NCBI GenBank assembly: GCA_002751075.1
Contig: NAOQ01000173.1
Coordinates: forward strand, 63,695 to 84,987
DNA: 21,293 nt
From: Ichthyophonus hoferi
Lineage: Eukaryota > Opisthokonta > Ichthyosporea > Ichthyophonida > Ichthyophonidae
Direction: 5' to 3'
The notes under the pieces are model-generated. The model did no database searches and was not told the DNA's origin. It saw only the letters and a list, made by a program, of their open reading frames with translations. Of this stretch, positions 1 to 10,600 are shown one piece after another. How positions within the stretch are numbered: position 1 is the stretch's first letter; the number at the start of each line of letters is the position of its first letter. A program made the translations under genes and the position numbers.

Positions 1-8
1 ATATGTAC

Positions 9-82
<74 letters not shown>

Positions 83-90
83 ATGTGTGT
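1..90. repeat. (ATATGT)n microsatellite
   Basis: This is a nearly uninterrupted hexanucleotide tract with slight variation at both ends. It lies upstream of the first visible importin exon, so it is probably intronic. Read in frame it gives an endless Met-Tyr repeat, which is an artefact of the hexamer and not a protein. It touches the window edge, so its full length is unknown. Confidence 0.95.
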
Positions 91-220
91 ATACCAATGA
101 CAGCCTGGAGGTGTTTATTACCCATCCTATCCTTTATTCATATTTATTCCTTTTACTCTGCACCACGGTTTTACTTAGATATATTTGTTTTTCTCTCTTT
201 TTATCTATATGTTATACTAT

Positions 221-312
221 GATATTATCTTATATTATACTGTACTATACTATACTATACTATACTACACTTTATTATATTATATTATATTATACTATAC
301 TATATTATATAA
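221..312. repeat. Degenerate pentanucleotide (TATAC/TATAT)n tract
   Basis: Pentamers of the TATAC and TATAT type repeat for about 90 nt, ending shortly before the importin exon that starts at 356. The tract lies in the intron upstream of that exon. It belongs to the same ATACA/TATAC-type pentamer class as the tracts near 13130 and at the right edge of the window. Confidence 0.85.
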
Positions 313-355
313 TCGTATATATTATTTTTGACATCTTCCACAACTACCCAATCAG

Positions 356-3292
356 GATCCTTGTTCTCAACCTGACCTTGCCATTGGCTATCTAGATTTT
401 ATCTACCGTACTGTCCTCTATTTACCCTCGGGAGTAGTTGATGCTCACTGCCTTGCTATCATGCTTGACTTGGCTGTCCACTCGATGAAGGTATATATGT
501 ATATATAGCTATATAGCATATGATCTGATCTAGTAGGATATGGTAAGGTATGGTATGTTATGATATAGTACAATAGGATAGTAATCCGTTGTATTATAGT
601 ATAATACCATACCGTATAACATAATAGGCGAGTCTAGGCTAATTCTTCTATTAATAAATAATTTTATTGATGTTAGTGGCTACCATTTTTATGCTACTGT
701 AATATTATTGGCATGTTCTGAAATCATATTTTTAATGATAATGTTGCTATCATTCATTGGATGGCAATATAAGAATTAGTTAGATTGCACATCACATTAT
801 ACAGTGATTGAATTAAAAACCATATGCATTATTTAGTTAATTGGGTTTGCTGTGCTAACCACCAATCAATATTTTAGGTGCCCGAAAAGGATGTAATACG
901 TCATGGTGCTGCCTTTATGGGCCAATTATTTCGCCAGGCCAAGTATGACGTCATGCCATCTATTGATGTTTACTAAGTATTATATATATATATATAATTA
1001 TATCTTGTTATATTAATAACTCCAATTTATTTACCCTACTCTCCCTTCCCCTATCAGAATCATTCTGGAAAATCCGTCCAAATATTCTGGGCTACAGCCT
1101 ATTATCCAATGGCTAGACGTGAGTATTAAATTTTTAATTATGTTATGCAATGGCATAATTTAGTTAAAGGTTTTGGATTTTAATGCATTTAAGCATGTCA
1201 TTGTAGGCTAGTTGTCTTGTTAATTGATAATTAATCATAGGCAGCGATTGGATTTCAGTAGATCTCATTTATTCATATTGGTCCTACCCCTTAAACCTAT
1301 GGAAATTTGTTGGTAATGTCCACCCAATGATTTGATTAATTAGGCGAGTATTTTTAATTAATTAAAAAGATGTAGCATTACTGTAACCTGGACAGCCTTG
1401 CATGCATATATTATTTTACTATATTGTAGTTATTATCTCATTATCTTATAGTTATTATCTTACTGTATTGTGTTGTTGTCGTTGTCTCACCTATTTTTGG
1501 ATGGCACCCGACAATTGCAAGCAGAAAACTAAAATAAAACCAAATATATATATTTTTTTCCAATAATCACATATTGATTGATTAATTAACTTATCACTGC
1601 AGAATCAAAAATGGGAGTCCTGTCTTAGACAGAAAAGTGTTATACTCCAATTACAACACACTATCAATAAACTTAATGACCACCTACCTATCATTCACAC
1701 ATTTAAATTATTAATTAATTAATTAATTAATTAATATTCTAATGCTAACACATTATTCCTTTACACTTTGAGTCTCATCTAGATTTTATGGCAACCCATC
1801 TATCAATTAAGCAATCGTTTATTAATTAAGTAATATTTCAAGACTAATCCTCACTCTCTTATATCCTTTCATCTCGCTAGACCCACGGCGGAGTACAAGT
1901 CTGTGTGGCAATCATTGGCCAGCTCCTGACCCCTGACAACAGTGACATAATCAAATGTATGAATGATGTGGCCTATCCCCTACTGACGTTAAATCCAGAT
2001 CGTGCAATCATGTGGATGCTTGCGGGTAAGGCATCTTTGGTTCGCCCTATCAAATACTTTGTATTTGTATTTGTATTTTTATTTTTATTTTTAGTTTTAT
2101 ATTATACCTACTTTTTTCTATAGTTATCTTGATGTTTAGTTTTATATTATGCCCATCTCTTTCTATATTTATATTTATTTGTAATTTTGTGTTCGGATTT
2201 ATTCTCCCGCTTTTTTAACATTTATAATACTTAACTCTCATTGGATTAGTCATTTTATTATTTTTTGCTACTGGATCTTGTATCAGTTTCTTCCTACCCT
2301 TCCTTATTACACTAAAAATGTTTATATGCAAATATCCTCACTTAAAGTCTTTTATTTTTTCCTATCTATCTCTCCTATGTATATGTTCCTTATTTATCAT
2401 GGACTAGACATCATTTCTATTTCATCTATGGCTTTCTTTTACCTCTACAAGCTAATTAAAACACGTACATACACGCTAATTCTCAGAGAATATATATCTA
2501 TTTACACTATTATCTTAATATACAAGAGCATGTAATAATATTTTTAATATGCTATTAAAATATGGTTAATATTATCTTAACATAAAATATAAAATTAGTA
2601 ATGCTTCAAACTATCTTAATCAACAAGCTCAGATTATAATCGCATTTAAAAATAACCATATTTGGCTATGATTTAAGCACCTTGACCAATCACATGATCT
2701 AATTACTCTAACGCTACATACCTCTAGACTAACTAATTCCCTCACTAATTACACGCAAACACATTAAACTTGTAATCATCCTCGCACGTTATAAATAAAT
2801 TGCATGATATGGTAGAGGGATAGAGAGAAGGGAAACAAATGTGGGTGAATTTTTTATACCGTATATATAATTATATACATGCATAGCATATCTACCTTGT
2901 ATATGGATGACTACACCATTGATGCAGTCATTAATACCTCCCATTTAACCACACCCATCTCTCTATTCATACATCTAGGCCTGTGCCTGGTATAAATTTA
3001 TATTTCTGTACTGTAGGTCCATCTATATTAGCAATATCTCTTCTCTAACATCCCTCCTTCCTTTCCCCCCACTCCCTCTCTATTTTTCTCTCTCTCTCCT
3101 TTGCTCTCTTCCTCTTTCTCCCCTCCTACCACGTTATCATCAGCTCTTACTGATATGTTCGCCGCTCAATTGATCTCCAAAGAACAACAAGATGAATTCT
3201 TATTGGATCTTCAGGCATCGGGAGATGATCCAGCGGCTATATACAGGGCATGCAAAAAGCTTTCTTCTATTTCTAAAATTGTTCTAGAATAG
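356..3292 (+). CDS. Importin-13/transportin-3-like karyopherin, C-terminal part (5' partial)
   Basis: Five exons join in frame: 356-490, 878-942, 1058-1118, 1881-2025 and 3144-3292 (stop TAG). They encode the last 184 residues. All introns are GT-AG, with phases 0, 2, 0 and 1. The protein is a run of amphipathic HEAT-type helices. It includes a PE-containing segment (VPEKDVIRHGAAFMGQLF), a TPDN...MNDVAYPLLTLNP stretch ending in a Trp-containing helix (IMWML), and a charged tail (SKEQQDEFLLDLQ). From memory, this order matches the extreme C-terminus of importin-13. Family members are beta-karyopherins that carry cargo through nuclear pores under Ran control. Upstream exons, including the Ran-binding N-terminus, lie outside the window. 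Transportin-3 is the main alternative, because the two families are similar here. The acceptor of the last exon follows about 90 nt of nearly pure pyrimidine. Candidate polyadenylation hexamers are ATTAAA at 3509 and AATAAA at 3565. Confidence 0.78.
547..613. repeat. Imperfect inverted repeat (arms 547-571 and 591-613)
   Basis: The left arm begins GGTATGGTAT. The right arm ends ATACCATACC, its exact reverse complement over the outer ten bases, and the match continues imperfectly inward. The loop is about 19 nt. It sits in the importin intron 491-877 and is built from the same kind of TATRG pentamers as the nearby microsatellites, so it may simply be a microsatellite that ran in both orientations. 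Confidence 0.6.
1464..1675. repeat. Interspersed repeat family, copy A
   Basis: This diverged copy lies inside the importin intron 1119-1880. It shares an ordered set of words with the copies at 3789, 4828 and 5342: a TGT-start T-rich lead, GGCA..., CAAGCAGA followed by an A-rich stretch, then ACTGCAGAATCA, GGAGTCCTGTC and AGACAGA. The similarity is word by word over roughly 200 nt with gaps. The element class is not clear; a short non-autonomous transposon or a solo-LTR-like fossil are both possible. Ends are approximate. Confidence 0.55.
1711..1734. repeat. (TTAA)n palindromic microsatellite
   Basis: An uninterrupted TTAA/AATT tetranucleotide run in the importin intron 1119-1880. Shorter TTAATTAA words are scattered through the whole window. 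The run is self-complementary and can form a cruciform. Confidence 0.9.
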
Positions 3293-3508
3293 GTTATACC
3301 TACCCTATTATTTTCTTTTTAAAATTCTTTAACAAAATTAATTTGCTTGATTGTGCATATGTTAAATACAGCTACATCTACAACATAAGTAGGTATGGTT
3401 AAAATCATTTAACTGGTTAATGTTAGATTATTAATTATCTTAATTAATTGACCGATTAATCATTAGGTTGCCAAGCAGTCTGTATATAATATACAATATT
3501 TAAAATGT

Positions 3509-3570
3509 ATTAAAGATTTCTGTCTGTGACAGGACCTTCATTTGTAATTTAACAGTGGTAATTGAATAAA
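3509..3570 (+). terminator. Candidate poly(A) signals of the importin-like gene
   Basis: ATTAAA at 3509-3514 and AATAAA at 3565-3570 are the first hexamers of these kinds after the stop codon at 3292. A T/G-containing stretch follows the second. They imply a 3' UTR of about 220-290 nt. The assignment rests on the hexamers alone. Confidence 0.4.
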
Positions 3571-3788
3571 GATCTTTATTGGCATTTCGATTCTCTGGCT
3601 ACAGTTGTTGGTTGCCATTCAGAAATGAGTGAGATAATAACTAGGCGACATAGTAGTTATACCATAGTAAGAGAATAATAATAATAATACAATGAGAGAA
3701 TAACTACAATTCAGGGTGACGTTGCCAGTATGTCTTGAAAATTATACTGAAGTTTATGTACTTACAGCTGGTTTTGTTGCTTTCAGCC

Positions 3789-4017
3789 TGTATAGTAGTT
3801 ATCCTATCTATGTTCAAGGAGGTAGTGAACTACTGCAAGCAGAGAATTTGGAACAAAAACTTCATAGCCGTTATTTAATGCCACTACAGAATCAAGAGTC
3901 CCTAATCTCTTGGACAGAACTTTTTATATTTTATAAAAAAAACACAATTTTATATACAGAATATTTCAGAACCTAGCATTAATTAATTAGCTAATTACAG
4001 CTAAAATTGCTTTGCCT
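3789..4017. repeat. Interspersed repeat family, copy B
   Basis: This copy aligns over its whole length with copy C at 4828-5058. Shared words, in order, are a TGT start, GAACTACTGCAAGCAGAGAAT-type, TTATTTAATG, AGAATCAAGAGTCCC, GACAGAACTTTTTATA, TTCAGAACC, AGCATTAAT and a TTTTGCCT-type end. An open frame of 86 codons (3716-3976) runs across it but is not supported as a gene. The two copies lie about 1 kb apart in the same orientation. Class uncertain; a solo-LTR-like or small non-autonomous element would fit. Confidence 0.7.
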
Positions 4018-4531
4018 GCAAAGTAATATATCTACACGCCCTTCTGAAGTAATTATGATAAAAATAATTCATGGTATGAAACTGCCAATATTCTTTTAAG
4101 AGTAAGCAATAAATATTTCAATTTATAAAATTATATATATAGATATACCATATATATTTTTAACGATAACGGATTTAGTAACAATAACTGGTTAATGTTA
4201 TTTAAAATGTGTTTTTATTGGATTAAACATTTTCATTGGTAACATAACTTTACATAGGTTATTAAAATGAAACTTGGCATTTTGAAGATTGATCACGACT
4301 TGCTGGTGGTTGTACCGTGGAGTCTATCAAAATAGGACACATTTATATATATTAGTTCTTTTAATTAATGCTGAATGTGCTATTTAAATAGACAATTAAA
4401 GTAAACTGAAGCCATCCTTTTATTTTTATACTTTCATTATTCAAATGAAAAAAATCTAATGCCATCTAAAAATTGCATTTAGTTATAAAGATGCGATCCT
4501 TAATCCAACTATAGCTCTAATACAACCTACA

Positions 4532-4548
4532 GGGTGGGGAGGGGGTGG
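4532..4548 (+). other. G-rich run
   Basis: Four consecutive G tracts of 3, 4, 5 and 2, separated by single T, A and T, stand out in an otherwise AT-rich spacer. The fourth tract is too short for a standard three-layer quadruplex, so a two-layer or bulged form would be needed. Confidence 0.5.
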
Positions 4549-4827
4549 TATTTTTTATGGCAGCCATGAATCCTTTTTAGTAAAGAACACTGGACTACTA
4601 GAACGGATTGCTTAATTATACTAAAAAATTGGAATTTATAAAAGCATTTATGTGTAACTCCAACTTGGTATCAAAAATAAACTTGGATCTAATATAGTTT
4701 AAATAAATAAGTGACTATATCTTTTGTACAATATAACTCTGCTTTAGTATTAATAAATTTTAATGCTACTCTATGCAATACATTGAAATGAGATAAATAG
4801 CCTTAGTTCATTTTGTCAATTTTAGTC

Positions 4828-5058
4828 TGTGTAATAATTATTTCACTCATGCTTCGGGTGGCAGTGAGCTATTACAAGCAAGGAATTTAGAAATAAAAGT
4901 TTAGAGCCTTTATTTAATGTTCCTATAGAATCAAGAGTCCCCAATCTGTCCCAGACAGAACTTTTTATACTTTCGAAGTATAACATTTTTTATATAAATA
5001 ATACTTCAGAACCCAGCATTAATCAATTAGATAATTATAACTACAGTTGTTTTGCCTT
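4828..5058. repeat. Interspersed repeat family, copy C
   Basis: This copy is collinear with copy B (3789-4017) from the TGT start through AGAATCAAGAGTCCC, CAGACAGAACTTTTTATA and CTTCAGAACC to a TTTTGCCT end. B and C define the family length at about 230 nt. The divergence between them, estimated by eye, suggests an old family and not a recent duplication. No long open frame is present. Confidence 0.7.
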
Positions 5059-5341
5059 AATATTCTATGTAGCATATTTGACACTCTTGTCTGGCAATAT
5101 CTAGAATAATGAGTTCATATAGTAAAAGATAGTCCTTTTATTAAGTACGGAGTCTAGCTAATTGTTAGAATATAAAGATGTAATAGATAAAATTAATTAT
5201 GTTATTTAATATGCCAATCAGATACATAAACCGAAAATTTAAATTTCGATTGAAATGTCGTAACTTAGCCCGAGAATTCAAAGTACAAAGTATAAGAGCC
5301 TGCCTAGGAATTGCATCATGTATTTACTGCCTATGCGAACC

Positions 5342-5528
5342 TGTTGTATTTATTATTTTATCGATACTGTATGGCATCCAACAATCGAAAGCAGAGAATG
5401 TAAACAAAAGCAAAAGATGTTTATTGAGTCTTACTGCAGATTTCTATGTACCAGTCCTGTTGCAAGTAGAGATTTTTATACAACATAAGATATACTGAAC
5501 ATAAACTAACTAACAACTTAACACTAAT
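5342..5528. repeat. Interspersed repeat family, copy D
   Basis: This copy carries the same ordered words in more divergent form: a TGT start, ATGGCATCCAACAAT, AAGCAGAGAAT, an AAACAAAAG stretch, TTTATTGA, ACTGCAGA, CCAGTCCTGT and a GATTTTTATACA end. The lead GGCAYCCRACAAT is shared most clearly with copy A. A 99-codon open frame (5199-5498) ends within it and is not a credible gene. Boundaries are approximate. Confidence 0.55.
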
Positions 5529-7607
5529 ATAGCAATAATCCTTTGACCCATATTATATGTATGACCCTATTCGATATCTACCAACATTTTTTTAATATAT
5601 GTTTTCACCCAATATCCAAAAAAAATAAATGCGCTCTAGTCAACTACAATTTTATTCTTTATTCGATATTTTTGTTAAGGGTTTGTTAGAGCTTCACGAA
5701 ATCACTGGTCGATTTTGCAACTCCAATGGATTTGAGTGTAACTCATTACTAATCTGATTGAGTTTGGTATTGCACTGTGCCCATGTGCTGTATATTTAAC
5801 TATAAATTGTGAAAGAGAATCTAACAGGAACGAACTAGAAAGAAAAACCACAGACAAATCCACGTCTATCCAAACACTTTTTTCTGTACATTCTCTCCTA
5901 ATTTATAAAATCTCAAAACTTTTGAAAAGTAGCTCGAAGTGTGCGGCTTGAGCCACCCGATTTTTGACAAAACTTTGGCGCTTCGCCTATATTACTAGCC
6001 TAATTTCTGCAGCCCAAATACATCAATGGAATGAAATTAATCATCCAATCGAATCTTTATAGATAATTCAGGCCAGACTTCTCATCAATTACATGGGTTT
6101 AAATGTATGAGCCACCAAGCATTAATCTGGTTTGTACTCCAATCACCGCTCATGCATAGCAATTTAACTGAGATGTAGTACATCTGTGAATTAATAATGA
6201 CCATTTATGGCGTAATATGCCTACAGACTATGAGGCTATATTGACTGTCAACCACAAATGCATAACACAATTTGTGTGACTACATATCCATATTCAAAAT
6301 GTCTGACTCAAAACAATTTCCCCTTATAATATTCATTAATTTTTGTTAGACCAGCTATATATTTTCAAATAAAGAGCTCTCATACCTTGTACATACGTGG
6401 TGTGGGTATAACACACACTAATCACAAATCACATCAAATAATTGCAGATCTATTGCATAGATTTAGGTTTAATTTGTTTATTTGCTACTTGTGCCTCAGC
6501 AAAACTGTGACAATGTGATTATGACACGCCAAAGAACTAAATATTCTTAATTTTTTTTAAAAAATATAATATTCTTTTAAATCAAATGACTTACATATAT
6601 TTCTAATATAAATGTTCAGTAACCTAATATAGGTATATAGTGGATGCATTGTCTTTACTTATTCTACTATCATTATAATATTCCTTTGGAATTGGATGAC
6701 GCCTAGGTCCAAACACACTATTGCTGAAATTACTCTCCTAATAATATGGCATATGATACTATACTTTTCACAACTACTATATATTCATGATTCTATTATG
6801 GAGCGTGTATTGCCACACTCTCTTAATGTATATTTATATTTATATTAATTGAAAATCAATTCAAGGTTTGGTTGTACTATCTCAATGTTGATGAAGTGTA
6901 ATAGAAAGGGTAGCAGTCAATTAAACGTCCCTTTTAGGGTGCTCAATCTCATTCCTCATGGCCAATCAACAGCCTTGTAATGGGTTTTAGTTATGCTCTC
7001 ATTAAAGCATCGGTACTATATTATTTAAAATACCTAAAAGTATACATTGAAATTTAATAATATATTTGAGTATTATTATTGATACTTGAATGAAAACTAC
7101 TGTACATCAGTTTTTTAAAAATCAAATATGGCTTAAATAGTGTAATTAGTAAAATCGGTAGTATTGGCAATTCATTTGTAGGGGTCTGCGCGCATGGGTA
7201 TTGTTTAAATCGTTTAATGTAGCTGTTTTGTATACTAATGTTATTGTATTGTCTAGAGTAATTTTAATAAATATAAAGAAATTTTTAAATAAAAATAAAA
7301 ACAATAAAATGATAAAATAATAATAATAAAAAATGCTTGCTAGCTTTGTTTCTACTAACTCAGATATTGTTGTAATGGGGAAGTGTTAATTGATTTTTTT
7401 TTTAACAGGAATGTTACATCTTCCAATCAATAAAATAAAGATTTACAATTGACCCTCCCGTATTATTGCTTCCCAGTTATTAATATTACCATTTATGGTG
7501 AAATAGAGCATTCTCATCTTTTTACGATTTAAACGCATACATAAACACAAAAGCAGTGTTAATTAAACAAAATAGTATTAATTACTATAATTTTTAGTAG
7601 GTTCGAC

Positions 7608-10600
7608 ATGGCTTTTTTAAACATTTCTCGCTTACCACGAGGTAAGTTTTATTTATTAATATGTGTACTCTTGTTTAATTTGCAAAGTGCTAATAGAGTC
7701 GTTTGGTATGTTAAGTACATGTCAGGACTGTTGCTCTTTCCTTGCTTTCCCTGAGTTAGCACCCAAAAAAGGCAGTAACTTCTATTTAGTAGAAACTTTA
7801 TATTCCTCTTCATTTTTCTCTTCCCACGACTATCTTCCCTATAAACCTCCATGTTACTCTCTTACTATCTAACCGTTCTTGTGTTCTTCTGAATAGTATC
7901 TCTTGGATCCATATCTCTGGGCGTTAGGGCACTAAGTACCAGTGTTCTCCCAAAGACCTACAAGAAGATCCAGTTCACTGAGCACGGTCAACCTGAGGAT
8001 GTTTTAAAGTATGTATTTACTAGAAAAAAGCTAGGAAATTTTACATATAGATTTACACCATCTTATACAGTCATACCACAATACCAAAACGAGAATAGGA
8101 CGAAGAAGAAGCTTAATAGATAATATGCCCTGGTGCCTTTAAACACACACATGCCTTGTTATTGTTATTAATCTGGCATTTTTTTATTTCTAGGCTGGTA
8201 GAGGAGGAATTCCCCCCTGTAAATGATGACTCTGTCGTAACAGAGACTATATATTCAGCTATCAACCCTGCTGATATTAACCAGATTGAAGGCATGTTCC
8301 CAAGTTTTATTTTATTTTATTTTATTTTCCTGTGTTTTCTTTTGTTTTGCGTATGATCATAATAGGAAAACGAGCCATTATGCATACTATATATGTATAT
8401 ATTGGAGGTATCTATTAGTACAAATCAAATTAGGTTGAATGTCTGCTATTGTAATTATTGATATCATCTAATTAATCCATATACCTTCTTCCAATCATTT
8501 TTAAAAGACACTTTAAAGCCATAATACTGACATGCCATTGGCCCACAGGAGTTTATCCAATTAAACCTACACTTCCTGGTGTAGCTGGAAACGAAGGTAT
8601 GTTGATTGGTTTGGATATAGATGATCGCGATGGAATAAGAGTGTATATAGAAAGGGTGCACATAAAAGACATTGTAAATCTGATTGAATTCTTATATTTG
8701 TAATTAATCTGTCCGATGATTGGCTAGGTCATATCTGCGAGACGAAGAGTGAGTAAAATTGATTTATAAAAAGATGACAGTGAGTTAAACTATCTAATCA
8801 GGATAGCGTTGTCTATTTTGGCCAATACTAAAGAGGTACACTAACCAGATTAAGAAAATGGTGACTTGTATTAAACCAATAACAATTGTTTTTATTATTA
8901 GGTATCTCCCGAGTTATTCATGTTGGCAAGTCTGTAAAGGGACTAGTGCCAGGTGATTGGGTCATTCCCGCCAAGTCAAGATGGGGTAAGGCTTCTTTCT
9001 TTCTTACTTACTCTTCTCTTACCCCTCCTTAAATGTTCCTATCAGAATAAAACATTTAATTTTTAAATTAATTTAAAAAGGTATCTCTGAAGTGTCTTGT
9101 AGGAGTGTGTACATACTACGGAAAGCTCAATATATCTGCATATACATATATTTATGGTTATCTAAAATATAATTCAAGAATATAACATGCTTCATCCTTT
9201 CTAACACGTAATTGGTCTAGGTATGTGGCAAACCCACGCTGTGCTTACAGAGTCTGACGTCCTCAAGGTTCCTAAGGACATTCCTGTATGTACCTCTCTC
9301 CTCTCTATACTAATACCCTCTCACTTATTCTATCACTTGTTTTCATACACAATCCTGTTCTTTACACTCTAGCTCGCTCTTTTTGCCTCCTCTTGCCATT
9401 CATTCTCTTTCTACTTTTTCTTCCCACCCAACATACACCTGCACACTACCTACTTAACCACTTACTTATTCCTTTCTATGCAGGCCGAATATGCAGGAAC
9501 CATCACAGTTAACCCATCTACCGCCTACACAATGATGCACAAATTTGTAGACTTGAAGGCTGGTAAATAATAATTGGTGTACTATCTTTTTCTATCTTGC
9601 TAGTCTATCTCTTTCTCTGTGGTTATCTCCTTATCTTTGTACCTGCATAGTATATACACGGTATATACTATGTATAAATTATAAATTATTGCTAATGGCG
9701 TCAGGGTGGTATTCTTTACTTCTACACAAACACACCTGTACGTCCATACATTCATATTTACTATTATATATAAGCCCTATACACTATAATACCTTCTGCC
9801 CTATACACTTCTATACCCTATACCCTACTATACTTCATACCTTACGCCCTCTATCCAGTACTAACCTATCTAACCCTATATAGGTGATATTATGATTCAG
9901 AATGGTGGTACCTCTGCCGTGGCCCTTTCTGCCATCCAATTAGCTGCTGCTGAGGGAATCATTACCATCAATGTAATTCGTGACAACAAGTAAGTAATAA
10001 GCTTTATAGTAATATAGTAATACTATAAAACTATGGGGTATAATAATTATTGTTATTGCTAGTGCTTTTATTATTACTCTTATTTTTATTACTTTTACTA
10101 TTACTATTCTTTTTATTGCTTCTCCTCCACACATTACCATAACTTATTTCCTTTCCAAGCCTTTTCCGTTATCCCCATTGCAACACCCATTTTTTATTCT
10201 GTAAGCACCTTCCTACCCCCCATCTTCTCATACATTAAAACCTTTTTACACCAATAAGATGTGGTGCGTACTTCATACCATACCTATCTGACCAATCATA
10301 TTCACCTTACGTTAGGACTAATGTTCAAGAGATGACGGATAGACTGAAAGCTTTGGGAGCTAACTACGTGGTCACTGAAGAGTTTGCCAAGTCTAAAGAT
10401 ATGAAGAAATTACGTGAGTTCTAACCCAATTAATAGCATCTTTTAATTTATATATATTCATTGGCTTTTAAAAAAAAATCAATTTTCTTTACACCTATTG
10501 GTATATATATATATATATATATATACGCATTAATTTATTGGTTTAGATGACATACTGGCACCTATTGTTATTGAATGATCCGTTGAGTTTGTAATATAGT

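Larger units (their letters stand above)
3293..7607. other. Spacer between importin-like gene and MECR
   Basis: About 4.3 kb of AT-rich DNA. It contains the presumed 3' UTR of the importin-like gene (possible poly(A) hexamers at 3509 and 3565), three copies of the interspersed repeat (B, C, D), and a G-rich run at 4532-4548. The part from about 5600 to 7600 has no open frame with family resemblance, no tRNA-like A/B boxes and no obvious terminal inverted repeats. The MECR promoter should lie at its right end, but I see no clear TATA box or other promoter motif. Confidence 0.7.

Noticed and set aside
84-118. Possible additional importin exon around the CCAATGACAG word
   Set aside because: An AG acceptor-like site is present, but the segment before the next GT is only a few bases and gives no family residues.
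3-395. 130-codon open frame beginning with a long Met-Tyr repeat
   Set aside because: It is the in-frame reading of the (ATATGT)n microsatellite. Its right end overlaps the importin exon in a different frame from the conserved one.
3716-3976. 86-codon open frame in the spacer
   Set aside because: It overlaps repeat copy B, and the matching stretch in copy C is not open. There is no family resemblance.
5199-5498. 99-codon open frame in the spacer
   Set aside because: It ends inside repeat copy D, has no recognisable domain, and its composition matches the AT-rich background.
7368-7440. Acceptor-like T-run plus AACAG upstream of MECR
   Set aside because: It could mark a 5' UTR exon, but no matching donor or leader exon can be supported, and the ATG at 7608 has a good context with a complete presequence.
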